DNA from: Nitrospiria bacterium
Lineage (GTDB): Bacteria; Nitrospirota; UBA9217
Direction of reading: 5' to 3'
Assembly (NCBI GenBank): GCA_919902495.1
Contig: CAKKRC010000039.1
Coordinates: 1 to 64,000, forward strand
Length of the DNA stretch: 64,000 nucleotides
This document shows, piece by piece, positions 51,924 through 60,528 of the stretch. The notes below the pieces were generated by a model. The model was not told where the DNA came from and ran no database searches. It saw only the letters and a program-made list of their open reading frames with translations. Within the stretch, counting starts at the first letter, position 1; the number at the start of each line of letters is the position of its first letter. The position numbers and the translations under genes were made by a program.

Positions 51924-52233
51924 TAGAATAGATCGACCCTCGAAGCGTTTCCCCAAAATGGGCGATTCCTGATGGACACGACGTAATTACTGCCAAGAGA
52001 ATCAAGTTCTTTGCGCCACCGAGGCCGCAGAGGACACCGAGGACGGCTAAGCACCAATTATCGGACAGAACTCTGTGAGCTCTGTGCTCTCGGTGGCAAA
52101 ATGATGTTACCTGTTATAAGGTGTTTTTCCCTTATTCCCGCAAGGGCCGCGAAGCTTAAAAAAAAATTCGTGAGGGCAAGCTGTGATCGATCAGGGAACA
52201 GCGGGGACAGGCGTCGGGAGCGGCGACGAACGG
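51924..52233. other. intergenic region containing a CCACAGAG-type repeat
   Basis: Between convergent genes. The part 52010-52100 is an inverted repeat (GCGCCACCGAGGCCGCAGAG ... CTCTGTGCTCTCGGTGGC) of the family also found in the his operon. The remaining sequence shows no gene. Confidence 0.6.
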
Positions 52234-52749
52234 TTATAATGAGGAGAGCATGCTGCGGAGCTGTGCGATGAGGTCCTCTTCCTTGGAGGTCTCCTCGGCG
52301 GAGCGCAGGGCCTTCAGGTCTACGGGGTCGGGCCGATCAGAGGTTCCCTGACCCCCCGTGTCTCCCCGTGTCATGGACTCGAGGATCGTGGAAATGATCA
52401 CCTCGGGATTATGGATCGGCTGGTTCGGGCGCATCACGGCGATCCGTTCCTGAACAAGCAGTTCCTTGTCGCGGGACAGGGGCACGAACTTGACCCCGGC
52501 ACGGTACTTCCCGTCCTTTTGCCTGCCCCACACCAGCAGACCACCCTTGAAGCCTCCGATCCGGTCCTTGAACCAGACGAAGCCGGGTTCGAGCGGTTGG
52601 TCCGATTCGATCCCCACGCCGTACTTGCTGAGGTCTACGACATGGGCGATCAGGATGGCACACTCAAGGCTCTTAAAGGGGATGATCCAGAGCGTGTAGT
52701 CACGCTTCTGGACGACCTCGTAGCGGTGCGATTGTCTGGTCGTATCCAT
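52234..52749 (-). CDS. PilZ-domain protein A
   Basis: A 171-residue cytosolic protein. The PilZ core at ~15-110 contains HVVDLSKYGVGIES, a complete DxSxxG motif of c-di-GMP receptors, and GFVWFKDRIGG...GGLLVWGRQ, but a clear RxxxR motif is not seen before it (KRDYTLWI). The C-terminal ~60 residues are helical and charged. It shares the GFVWF-x4-GG-x-K-x-G-x-L-x-W block with the PilZ protein at 53188-53607, so the two are paralogues. The start is ATG 52749 (AGGAT upstream). Confidence 0.82.
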   Translation of the reverse strand: MDTTRQSHRYEVVQKRDYTLWIIPFKSLECAILIAHVVDLSKYGVGIESDQPLEPGFVWFKDRIGGFKGGLLVWGRQKDGKYRAGVKFVPLSRDKELLVQERIAVMRPNQPIHNPEVIISTILESMTRGDTGGQGTSDRPDPVDLKALRSAEETSKEEDLIAQLRSMLSSL

Positions 52750-53187
52750 AGTTCGATCCTGTCCAGCGCAGATTCGATGACGGCACGAATGATCGATGCT
52801 CAGGTCTGAATCCAGGAGCGAGCGCATTCCCCGTAGCTTGCAGCGGGGTTAGCGAGCGATTAGAATAACCAACTTCCCTGAGGATCGAAGCTCCATGCAG
52901 TTATCTTTAGGGAGCTTAAATCCAGGAGCTATCGCATTCCCCGTAGCTTTCACAGAGAACGTCACTTTTCTCAACATTTATAACATAAAAACCGGGCTGG
53001 AGTAAACAGATTTATTATTGCACGGACAGGTATTCATGGTTTTTTCAGCGTGGAGATTCGCCGCATGCGTATCGACTGTCCGGGCGGCGGGTTTTGCGTC
53101 CCTTCGAGATAGTAGCTGCAGGCGTTTTTCATCGCAGACAGGGGAAGAAGGGATCAGGAGCAGGTAAGCATGCGCGGCGGCGGGTGA
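52750..53187. other. gap with a dispersed repeat (52800-52965)
   Basis: Contains AATCCAGGAGCGAGCGCATT, CCCCGTAGCTTGCAGCGGGG, GAGGATCGAAGCTCC, then a second AATCCAGGAGCTATCGCATT; the unit is repeated about 110 bases apart and recurs inside the element at 56835-57095. The rest (52966-53187) shows no gene or obvious structure. Confidence 0.55.
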
Positions 53188-53607
53188 TCAGGCAGGCCAG
53201 CCTCGGGACCTTTTCAGGGACTCGATCATCGTTGAAATGATCTGGCGCGGATCACGGAGCGGCGTATGCGGCTTCAACTGCTTCACCTGCTCTTCGATAT
53301 ATTGTTCCTCATCACGCGCCAAGGTCACGAAATTGATGCCCGCGCGGTACTGATCGCCGTGCGGTTTGCACCAGGTGAGGACGCCGTACTTGTTGCCGCC
53401 TACGCTCTCGTTGAACCAGACGAATCCGGGCGGGATCATCACGCTCGACTCGATCCCCACTCCGGTAATGCTGAGGTCCACGATGCGGGCGATGTGGTCC
53501 TGCCACTCGAGATGGCTCGAGATGATCACGCCCAGGGAGCACGAGCGCAATGAGGTGATGGGGTGACGCAGGATGCCCGTGCGGCCGGTGTCGTTCCCTT
53601 TTGTCAA
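53188..53607 (-). CDS. PilZ-domain protein B
   Basis: A 139-residue protein of PilZ type. RIVDLSITGVGIESS gives the DxSxxG motif and GFVWFNESVGGNKYGVLTW the shared downstream block. The first Arg motif is less clear (RHPITSLRSC). The C-terminus (DPRQIISTMIESLKRS) resembles that of the paralogue at 52234-52749. TTG 53607 with GGATACGAG upstream is the probable start. It is encoded on the strand opposite to the receiver-PilZ genes. Confidence 0.8.
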   Translation of the reverse strand: MTKGNDTGRTGILRHPITSLRSCSLGVIISSHLEWQDHIARIVDLSITGVGIESSVMIPPGFVWFNESVGGNKYGVLTWCKPHGDQYRAGINFVTLARDEEQYIEEQVKQLKPHTPLRDPRQIISTMIESLKRSRGWPA

Positions 53608-53898
53608 TCTCGTATCCTTTCGAAAAGCAGGACATCTTCAGATACTACGTTATACCAGATTGCGGGCCGGGATCGAAGACAAATCGTGTTTTGTTGGACA
53701 ATCCTGAGGGGTATGCGAACAAGCTATTGGGTGATCTGGGACCGTCATACAGCATATTGTTCCCCGCTTTATTTTTGCGTTTCAATGTGCTATTCTTCTG
53801 ATGGTTTGTCGCTCTGCGGCGGATTGCCATCCAGGGAAGCAGGATTAGACGTACCGCGGCCGGCCACAGGTACTGCACGGCATCTCAAGGAATGGATC

Positions 53899-54402
53899 AT
53901 GAAACGGGTTTGTGCGTGGTGCACGAAAGAGATGGGTACCGTCGAGGGCAGCAGCCGTCCTGATACGGAGGTCTCCCACGGCATCTGCGAGAGCTGTGCG
54001 GATAATTTCACCTTTCAGCAGGGCGTGCCGTTCCAGCGCTATCTCGACAGCATCCCGGTCCCCGTCCTGACGGTCGACCGCTACGTGGTGGTAAAGGCGG
54101 TGAACCGCAAGGCCTGCGACGTGCTCGGCAAGGACCCGCTTGAGATCGTACAACATCTGGGCGGCAACGTCTTCGAGTGCGCCCATGCCAGGCTGCCGGA
54201 AGGGTGCGGAAGGACGATCCACTGCTCGGGGTGCGTGATCCGGAAATCGGTCACCCGGACCTTTGAGACAGGCGAGCCCCAGGTCAGCGTCCCGGCGACC
54301 TTGCGTCGGGGGGACCCGGATCATCCCTCGGCCGTTGTCCTCTTCATTACCACGGTACGATCGGAAGAGGTTGTGCTGCTGCGGGTGGACCGTATTGAGT
54401 AA
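53899..54402 (+). CDS. PAS-domain protein with two cysteine clusters
   Basis: A 167-residue soluble protein. The N-terminus has a zinc-ribbon-like pair (CAWC at 5-8 and CESC near 36-39). A PAS domain follows at ~45-160 (YLDSIPVPVLTVDRYVVVKAVNRKACDVLG), in which FECAHARLPEGCGRTIHCSGC holds four cysteines that could bind a metal or Fe-S cofactor. It has no kinase or output domain, so it may act as a small redox sensor adaptor. The frame is open upstream, but ATG 53899 with AAGGA a few bases before it gives the normal start. It is close to the hexaheme cytochrome gene. Confidence 0.8.
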   Translation: MKRVCAWCTKEMGTVEGSSRPDTEVSHGICESCADNFTFQQGVPFQRYLDSIPVPVLTVDRYVVVKAVNRKACDVLGKDPLEIVQHLGGNVFECAHARLPEGCGRTIHCSGCVIRKSVTRTFETGEPQVSVPATLRRGDPDHPSAVVLFITTVRSEEVVLLRVDRIE

Positions 54403-54541
54403 CGACCTGCGGGAATGACCGCTCTGGAGCGGACCCAGGAGCGGACGCATTCACCGTATCCTGCTGCAGGGAACGTTGTAAGAGCACGAGACCTTCTTGT
54501 ACCGTAGACAAGCATGCAGTTCTTCGCAGAGGTGACCGCTC

Positions 54542-54907
54542 ATGGAGAAAACAGGGACCGTTTCCGAGGAACTTGCATTCAAGGCCGCTGCACTGGACAC
54601 CGCAATGCAGGAGGCCGGGTTCCACCTGGCGTTCTCCGATCCCGAGGCGTCGCGTGATTTCGGGTACCGGGCGCGGTACATACGGAGCAAGAGCACGATG
54701 CACCCCCTGCTGAACGCGAACCTGGAATACTATCACGCCGTCAAGGCCTTCAGCTTGAAGATCAGCACCACAGATGAGCAGCATAGCCAGACCTATGAGC
54801 TTCTCGCGAAGAACTACGGGGGGGACATCAAGGAGCTGCTCAACAGCTATTTTGCAACCGTGAGAAAAGGGGTTCCCCTGAAGATCGAGGGGAAAAAGCA
54901 TCGTTGA
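54542..54907 (+). CDS. hypothetical protein, 121 aa
   Basis: A soluble, mostly helical protein (EELAFKAAALDTAMQEAGF; NANLEYYHAVKAFSLKIS; LLAKNYGGDIKELLNSYF). No domain was recognised. GAGGTG precedes the ATG. It ends 87 bases before the hexaheme cytochrome start, in the same direction, so co-transcription is possible. It has no membrane anchor, no signal peptide and no metal-binding motif. Confidence 0.7.
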   Translation: MEKTGTVSEELAFKAAALDTAMQEAGFHLAFSDPEASRDFGYRARYIRSKSTMHPLLNANLEYYHAVKAFSLKISTTDEQHSQTYELLAKNYGGDIKELLNSYFATVRKGVPLKIEGKKHR

Positions 54908-54993
54908 TCCTTGAGGAGAGAAGGTGCCCCGATGCTTGCCGCAGGGGTCCTCAATACTATCTGGCCGGTGAGGCCGCTTATCAAAGGAGGAGT

Positions 54994-55782
54994 ATGCAAA
55001 AGAAATGGGGAGTGCTGGTTGCGGTCATTGGTGCCGTCGCTCTTGCGGCCGCTGCTGCCGGGGCGGACACCAAGGCGCCTGCCGACTACGGCAGAGTGGT
55101 CATGAACAATTTCTCGACGAAGGCAGGTCTTGCGCCGGTCGTCTTCGACCATTGGCTGCACCGGACGAAGTACACCTGCAGGCTCTGCCACGTGGACATC
55201 GGGTTCGGCATGAAGGCGGGCACCACGGAGATCAAGGCCGCTGACAACATGAAGGGGATCTACTGCGGGGTCTGCCATAATGGAAAGGCGCAGGCCGGCA
55301 GCAAGGCCCTTTTCACGTCCTGCTCGACGGACCGGTCAGATATGAAGCGGTGCGAACGGTGCCATTCCCAGGGAAAGAGCGTCAAGAAGGACCATGAGTT
55401 CGCCTCCGTCACCGCGAAGTTCCCCCGTGACAAGTTCGGCAACGGGATCGAATGGGAAAAGGCCATGGAGAGCGGGTTGATCACTCCCCTTGATCACATC
55501 GAAGGCGTGTCCCTGAAAAAATCCACGAGGCCGGTCCAGCAGGATTTTGCCATCAAGCCGAAGTCCGCGGGGATGGCGGAGATCATTTTTTCCCACAAGA
55601 AGCACGTGTCGTGGAACGGCTGCGAGGTCTGCCATCCCGATATCTTCGCCGGCGGCAAGCGGGGCTCGACGCAGTACACCATGAAGGAGATCAACGAGGG
55701 CAAGTTCTGCGGTGTCTGCCACGGCACCGTCGCTTTTCCGCAGGCGGACTGCAACCGGTGTCATTCGAAGCCGGTAAAATAA
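54994..55782 (+). CDS. hexaheme c7-type cytochrome (two triheme domains)
   Basis: A 262-residue exported cytochrome. Signal peptide ~1-24 (MQKKWGVLVAVIGAVALAAA), then six CXXCH heme sites: 62-66, 91-95, 120-124, 210-214, 239-243 and 253-257. They form two sets of three with the c7 pattern (F-x-H-x-x-H before the first site of each: FDHWLH and FSHKKH; ...CGVCH in the middle). Located in the periplasm, it should carry electrons to or from a terminal reductase or outer-membrane partner. Start: ATG 54994 with AAAGGAGG four bases upstream; the open frame further up is non-family. No matching reductase is encoded nearby. Confidence 0.93.
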   Translation: MQKKWGVLVAVIGAVALAAAAAGADTKAPADYGRVVMNNFSTKAGLAPVVFDHWLHRTKYTCRLCHVDIGFGMKAGTTEIKAADNMKGIYCGVCHNGKAQAGSKALFTSCSTDRSDMKRCERCHSQGKSVKKDHEFASVTAKFPRDKFGNGIEWEKAMESGLITPLDHIEGVSLKKSTRPVQQDFAIKPKSAGMAEIIFSHKKHVSWNGCEVCHPDIFAGGKRGSTQYTMKEINEGKFCGVCHGTVAFPQADCNRCHSKPVK

Positions 55783-55888
55783 GGTCGTTCCTCACGAAAC
55801 ACATGCCTCCCGCCGCGTCCGGCTGACGGGGCAGGGTGTCCCGTGGGCGTGGGGACTCGAGCGAAACGAACGGAGAGAAGTATAGCCT

Positions 55889-56206
55889 ATGGCCCAGGTG
55901 AAGCTATTTGCGGACCTGCTGCAGGAGCTCACGAGCGGCAAGAAGAGCGGCGCCCTCTATATCAGTATCGCTGAGAAGAGCGAGGATATGGCACGCTTCT
56001 ATATCCGCAACGGCGAGCTGTACCATGTCCGGTATGGGACCGCCATCGGGAACGACTGCCTGGACATCATGGAATTCTATACAATGAACAGCGCGTCCTT
56101 CTATGAGGGGATATCCGCGCCCGATACGCCGGCCAAGGACTTGCCGGCGACGGCAGATATCATCGCCCGATTCAGAAAGAGCGGCCAGAGCGTCAAGGCG
56201 AGATAG
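55889..56206 (+). CDS. DUF4388-like small signalling protein
   Basis: A 105-residue soluble protein similar to the N-terminal DUF4388 (PatA-type) domain: KLFADLLQELTSGKKSGALYIS, ARFYIRNGELYHVRYGTAIGNDCL and EFYTMNSASFYEG. This domain is common in multidomain signalling proteins of delta-type bacteria and binds unknown partners. Here it stands alone. Its distance of about 105 bases from the cytochrome leaves co-transcription open. Confidence 0.72.
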   Translation: MAQVKLFADLLQELTSGKKSGALYISIAEKSEDMARFYIRNGELYHVRYGTAIGNDCLDIMEFYTMNSASFYEGISAPDTPAKDLPATADIIARFRKSGQSVKAR

Positions 56207-56363
56207 GATTTGTCAGCGAAGGACAGTTTGTTGAAAGCCTTTCGCTGCAGATGCATTCGTCATCCCCGTGAAACGTGTCCTCGAAGGCTGAGATCGGGGA
56301 ACGGGGACCCGGTAATGATCCGACCTGCAGCGACCCGCCGCAGGGAATACCAGGAGGTTAACC

Positions 56364-56825
56364 ATGGCCAGCAAAGTATGTCCGACACCGGGATTTGAAC
56401 GGCTGCTCGTCGCGACGGACGGGTCCGAGTTCAGCAAGGCCGCCGTCCAGGAGGCGATCGCCATCGCCGGCGCCTGTTCGGGCATCCTCTCGGTCCTGCT
56501 CGTCTTCGAAGTGAGCGCCGAGGTCGAGCTCTGGGACGTACTGTCCACGGAACGACTGGAAAAGCAGATGAGAAACTATCTGGAGGGGATCAAGGCGAAG
56601 GCGGTCCGCGCCGGGGTGAGGTGCGAGGTCATCCTGCACCTGGGTGACGAGCCCTACAAGCTCATCGTTGCCGAGGCAAAAAAAAGGAAGATCAGCACCA
56701 TCGTCATGGGCAGCCATGGCCGCACGGGGCTCACGCGGCTGATGATGGGCAGCACGGTACAACGGGTCATCGGCCACGCGCCCTGCAAGGTGCTCGTGGT
56801 ACCGGCCAAGGCGAAGAAGAAATAG
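56364..56825 (+). CDS. universal stress protein (UspA family)
   Basis: A 153-residue cytosolic protein with the Usp fold. The N-terminal strand and loop FERLLVATDGSEFSKAAV and the C-terminal ATP-binding motif MGSHGRTGLTRLMMGSTVQRVIGHAP (G-x2-G-x9-G-S/T) are intact, so it belongs to the ATP-binding group. AGGAGGT lies before the ATG. Probably induced under stress or during respiration limits, but the regulation is not visible in the sequence. Confidence 0.93.
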   Translation: MASKVCPTPGFERLLVATDGSEFSKAAVQEAIAIAGACSGILSVLLVFEVSAEVELWDVLSTERLEKQMRNYLEGIKAKAVRAGVRCEVILHLGDEPYKLIVAEAKKRKISTIVMGSHGRTGLTRLMMGSTVQRVIGHAPCKVLVVPAKAKKK

Positions 56826-56834
56826 TCATAGAAA

Positions 56835-57095
56835 AAATATTTAGACACAGAAGAAGCGGATTAACACCGGATAAAAGCGGATACATTCTAAAGCAAAGCA
56901 TTGAAGCTCCCTGCAGATAAATGCTCGGAGCTTCGATCCTCAGGGAAGTAATAAGTTGTTCTAATCGCTCGCTACCCCCGCAGCAAGCTGCGGGGAACGC
57001 GCTTGCTCCTGGATTCACCTATGGGTGAACTACGTATCAGGGGAAAATCCGCCGTTATCCGACTCTTATCCGATTTGATCAGTGTCAGATGCGGT
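56835..57095. repeat. composite dispersed repeat (nested)
   Basis: Outer arms AAGAAGCGGATTAACACCGG (56853) and GAAAATCCGCCGTTATCCGA (57042) match the element at 42832-42955. Between them sits a second family: GAAGCTCC...GGAGCTTCGATCCTCAGGG, TCTAATCGCTCGCTA and CGCTTGCTCCTGGATTCA, also found at 52800-52965. One repeat family has therefore been interrupted by the other. Confidence 0.7.
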
Positions 57096-57170
57096 TTTTA
57101 GGATAATGTTCTGAATCCGGTGTCATGGGCGGCAACGGGGTCGACCTGACCCGCGAAGCGGAGAAATACT

Positions 57171-57914
57171 ATGAGCGGACCAGCGTTGGTAAGCGGGCAG
57201 ATGCGGTACATCCTGGTCGTCGACACGGACTGGAACGAACGCTTCACCCTGAGCATGCTCCTGCAGCGGTTCGGATACACGATCGCGAACACGAACAGTG
57301 CCTCTGAGGGGGTCGAGTTCCTGTGCGTGGCGCCTGCCGTGGCTGTCTTCGCGGAGGCGGGGGAGGTCGGCGAGGACCTGGCGGCGCGGCTGCAGGCCGA
57401 CGCCCGGTTCCGGGACGTCCCGCTCGTCATGGTCGCCGACGGACCGGATCACACTCTCGAGGGACGCCTGAAGAAGGGAGCGCTCGCCGGACTGCTCCGG
57501 ACGCCGCTCAATCCTGAAGAGGTCTTTAAGGTGATCCAGAAGGTGGTCGAGAAGGGCCCGCGCGAGAATATCCGGATCCCCACCGCCCTTCAGGCGACGG
57601 TGCGGGACGAGAACGGCGCGACGCAGGGATTCGTGACGGTCCTGTCGCAGTATGGAGTATTCTTCCGGACCCTGGAGCCCCGGCCGGCCAAGACGCAAGT
57701 CCGCGTCAGTGTCTCCTTCGGGGACCGGACCGTGGACCTCGAAGCGGAAGTGCTCTACGTCGTCTCTTTCGAGGAAGGCCCCTTCTGCGAACCGGGGATG
57801 GGGATGAAGTTCGTGAACATCGCGACGGAGGACAGCGCCCTGATCAGGTTCTTCATCTATGAACAGCTCGGGGCGGGGATCATGCCTTCCGGCCATGTCG
57901 TAGGACAGGCGTGA
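57171..57914 (+). CDS. receiver-PilZ protein 3 (degenerate receiver)
   Basis: A 247-residue paralogue. Receiver ~10-125: the usual D-x-x-x-P-x-x-x-G loop is replaced by VFAEAGEVGED, so the phospho-acceptor Asp is absent (Ala at the position), and the conserved Lys is Thr (LLRTPL). D18 and D20 of the acidic pocket remain. PilZ part ~130-240: RENIR keeps the RxxxR spacing, but the second motif is VLSQYG without D/N. The start ATG has GGAG seven bases upstream. This is the most diverged member of the four. Confidence 0.86.
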   Translation: MSGPALVSGQMRYILVVDTDWNERFTLSMLLQRFGYTIANTNSASEGVEFLCVAPAVAVFAEAGEVGEDLAARLQADARFRDVPLVMVADGPDHTLEGRLKKGALAGLLRTPLNPEEVFKVIQKVVEKGPRENIRIPTALQATVRDENGATQGFVTVLSQYGVFFRTLEPRPAKTQVRVSVSFGDRTVDLEAEVLYVVSFEEGPFCEPGMGMKFVNIATEDSALIRFFIYEQLGAGIMPSGHVVGQA

Positions 57915-57994
57915 ACAGGAAGAGGCGGTTAGCGTGATAGCTTGTCAGGACGGGCCGTGCGGATGCAGCGGATAGGGTCCTGTGCCGGACAGCT

Positions 57995-60196
57995 TTAGAT
58001 CAGCAATAATCCTTTTTCCCTCAGGGTCTTCCATTCCTTGGACCGCAAAAAAGAGCGAAAAGGAGCAGCGAACCGCTTCTCATGCTCCTGCTTCAATTCC
58101 TCCAGTGTCATTACTGCCGTGTTCTGCGCGGAAAACCTTGGAAAGGTGTCATACAGCCACTGCCCGACCTCCCTCCTGGTGGTCAACGTAAAGCTCTCCG
58201 TTCTCGTTGGAAAAACAAGCTTGCTGTACTTTCCCGGTTCTCGTTTGTTCGCCGGATCGCAGTGCACGAGACGAGGCAGGCTCTCGAGCCAGAGCACGCC
58301 GGACCTCAACCGCTCATTATCGAACGCGGTACCTTCCTTGATCGCACGCTCCACAAAATCCTTATTTACCGAAACTGCGGGAACGCGAACATCGAACCAC
58401 GTTTTTATCGCAAGGTCCATGCCGATGCCATGCATGTAGTTATACACTGCTTTGTTCAGGCCCTGCGCAAAGGACCGATGGTCGCAGCCCGTGGGATCTT
58501 CGTGCACGAGGTCGTTCTTTGCGAACCTTCCCGCAGGGCGGGCGGCTATGGTGCAAAGATATTTCCCCGGATCGATCCCGACATCGCTGTGAACGGTAGC
58601 GGTGAACAGATGCCAAAAAGCTGATTGGATGAGCCCCTCGCTGAAGAACTGCCGCACGATCTCCAGGGCGTCGATGGTCTCCTGCCCGGTTTGCGTTGGA
58701 AAGCCGTACATCAGATAGGCATGCACCATGATGCCTGCGTCGGTGAAATCGCGGCATGCCCGCGCAGCCTGACGGACGGTCACCCCCTTATTCATCAGCT
58801 TCAAAAGCCTGTCTGATGCCGCTTCCAGCCCTCCCGTAACGGCTATGCAGCCCGATGCAGCCAATAGTCTGCAGAGGTCCCGGGTAAATGCATTCTCAAA
58901 GCGGATATTCGTCCACCAGGATATGCTGATCTTTCTTCTCAGCAGTTCCAGCGCCAGTTCCTTCAGGGCCGCGGGCGGCGCGGCCTCATCGACAAAGTGA
59001 AATCCGCTCTGTCCGGTCTGGACCATCACCTGCTCGATCCTGTCGACCAGCACGGCGGCCGGCGTGCTTGCGCAGCGATTGATATAATCGAGGGTGGTGT
59101 CGCAGAAGGAGCATCGATGCCAGTAACAGCCGTGAGCGATCGCAAGCTTGTTCCAGAGCCCGTCGCTCCAGAGGCGGTGCATGGGATTGGCGATCTCAAT
59201 GAGGGAAAGATATCTGTCCAGCGGGAGATCTGAATAATCGGGACAGCCGGTCTCCGACGGGGAAAGGTCCTTCCCCCGGTCAGCATTATAATAGACCACT
59301 TCGTCCCCGGTCCTGATAAACGTCCTGCTGAGGGCCCCTGTATCCGCCTCACCGTGGAGGAAGCTCAGAATGCCCAGTAAAGGAAGTTCGCCGTCGTCCA
59401 GGGTGATGAAATCCACATAGTTGAAGACCGCCGGTTCTGAAAGTTCACGAAGTTCGGTATTGACGAACCCTCCGCCCGCGATGATCTTGATGTGGGGAGC
59501 GGCTCTCTTGATAAATTGCCCGCACTTCAATCCCGCGTAGAGGTTGCCGGGGAAAGGGATGGTGATCCCCACAACAGCGGGACGATGCTGTTCGATGCTT
59601 TTCTGTAAAAGTTCGAGCAGCCAGACTTCAATAAGAGTATCGGGTTGTCGCAATGCGTCATCGATTGGAGCAAAAGAATGGGCGGACATCCCGAGCTTTT
59701 CCGCATACCGGCTGAAACCAAAATCGGGGGTAATGGCATCTTTGATCAGATCGCCGATATCCTCAACATACCGCGTTGCCAGGAACCGCGCCCGGTCATT
59801 CACCCCGATGTTCCCGAAGGACAAATCCAGGTCGGGCAATTGATCGAATCGCGAAGCCCGCGGTAAAAAAGTATCGGAACAAAGGATATGGGCAAGCGTG
59901 TTGTCACGATACTGCAGGAAATCCATTACCTGACCCACGGTCTGCAGATAGTACTGTTCATTGCTGATGATGTGATGCGAGTTCCCGGAAAGCACCTTCT
60001 GGGTGTCTTTCGCACGAGAGAAAAGCTCCTGAAAGCCTTCCCCGGAAAAGATCTTGTTGATCAGTTCAATGCCCAGGTCGGCCTGGAACACGTCATAGCC
60101 ATGCATTTTCAAAAAGCCTTTCAGATACGGCGAAGCCGGGTAGGGGGTGTTGAGTTGGGTAAAGGGCGGCGTGATGAGGAGTATTTTATTAGGCAT
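57995..60196 (-). CDS. B12-binding radical SAM protein
   Basis: A 733-residue protein from ATG 60196 (GGAAG eight bases upstream; another ATG six bases earlier is possible). The N-terminal ~1-180 and following part resemble a cobalamin-binding domain and its linker (MPNKILLITPPFTQLNTPYP, IKIIAGGGFVN, FITLDDGELPLLGIL). The radical SAM cluster motif is HGCYWHRCSFCD, C-x4-C-x2-C with one residue more than the canonical C-x3-C-x2-C; VTGGLEAASDRLLKLMNKG and HAYLMYGFPTQTGQETIDAL are normal for the family. It probably performs a methylation or rearrangement on an unknown substrate. The C-terminal ~200 residues are unrecognised. It is a single gene opposite to the receiver-PilZ genes. Confidence 0.9.
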   Translation of the reverse strand: MPNKILLITPPFTQLNTPYPASPYLKGFLKMHGYDVFQADLGIELINKIFSGEGFQELFSRAKDTQKVLSGNSHHIISNEQYYLQTVGQVMDFLQYRDNTLAHILCSDTFLPRASRFDQLPDLDLSFGNIGVNDRARFLATRYVEDIGDLIKDAITPDFGFSRYAEKLGMSAHSFAPIDDALRQPDTLIEVWLLELLQKSIEQHRPAVVGITIPFPGNLYAGLKCGQFIKRAAPHIKIIAGGGFVNTELRELSEPAVFNYVDFITLDDGELPLLGILSFLHGEADTGALSRTFIRTGDEVVYYNADRGKDLSPSETGCPDYSDLPLDRYLSLIEIANPMHRLWSDGLWNKLAIAHGCYWHRCSFCDTTLDYINRCASTPAAVLVDRIEQVMVQTGQSGFHFVDEAAPPAALKELALELLRRKISISWWTNIRFENAFTRDLCRLLAASGCIAVTGGLEAASDRLLKLMNKGVTVRQAARACRDFTDAGIMVHAYLMYGFPTQTGQETIDALEIVRQFFSEGLIQSAFWHLFTATVHSDVGIDPGKYLCTIAARPAGRFAKNDLVHEDPTGCDHRSFAQGLNKAVYNYMHGIGMDLAIKTWFDVRVPAVSVNKDFVERAIKEGTAFDNERLRSGVLWLESLPRLVHCDPANKREPGKYSKLVFPTRTESFTLTTRREVGQWLYDTFPRFSAQNTAVMTLEELKQEHEKRFAAPFRSFLRSKEWKTLREKGLLLI

Positions 60197-60202
60197 GGGC
60201 AT

Positions 60203-60528
60203 ATCTTCCGGCAGTATGAGTACGTGTGGTTGAACGATGAAAATAATGAATAGCAGGGAACCGCAGGCACGTCGCTGGCGCGACGTGCCGCTCTGGATAG
60301 ACCGTTGATCACCGCTATTCTTTGCCAATCTTACTGAAGTCCCTGTTCTTTAGCAAGCATAACCTGCGGGAAGAACCCTTCGAGAGAAACGGGAAGTTGC
60401 CTTCGAAAGGAGGATTATTGACTCCCTACCCTCTTTCCTATATACTTATGTTAGATCGTATATAGATGTGCTTATGAACGACTATTGTGCCGGTGACGTT
60501 TTCATCACGGGCGCAAAAAAGGACAGGG
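60203..60528. other. divergent intergenic region with a perfect hairpin
   Basis: About 325 bases between the radical SAM gene and receiver-PilZ gene 4. A 10-bp perfect inverted repeat GGCACGTCGC / GCGACGTGCC (60267-60290) with a 4-base loop lies about 65 bases upstream of the radical SAM start. No promoter was confidently placed and no small gene was seen. Confidence 0.55.
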
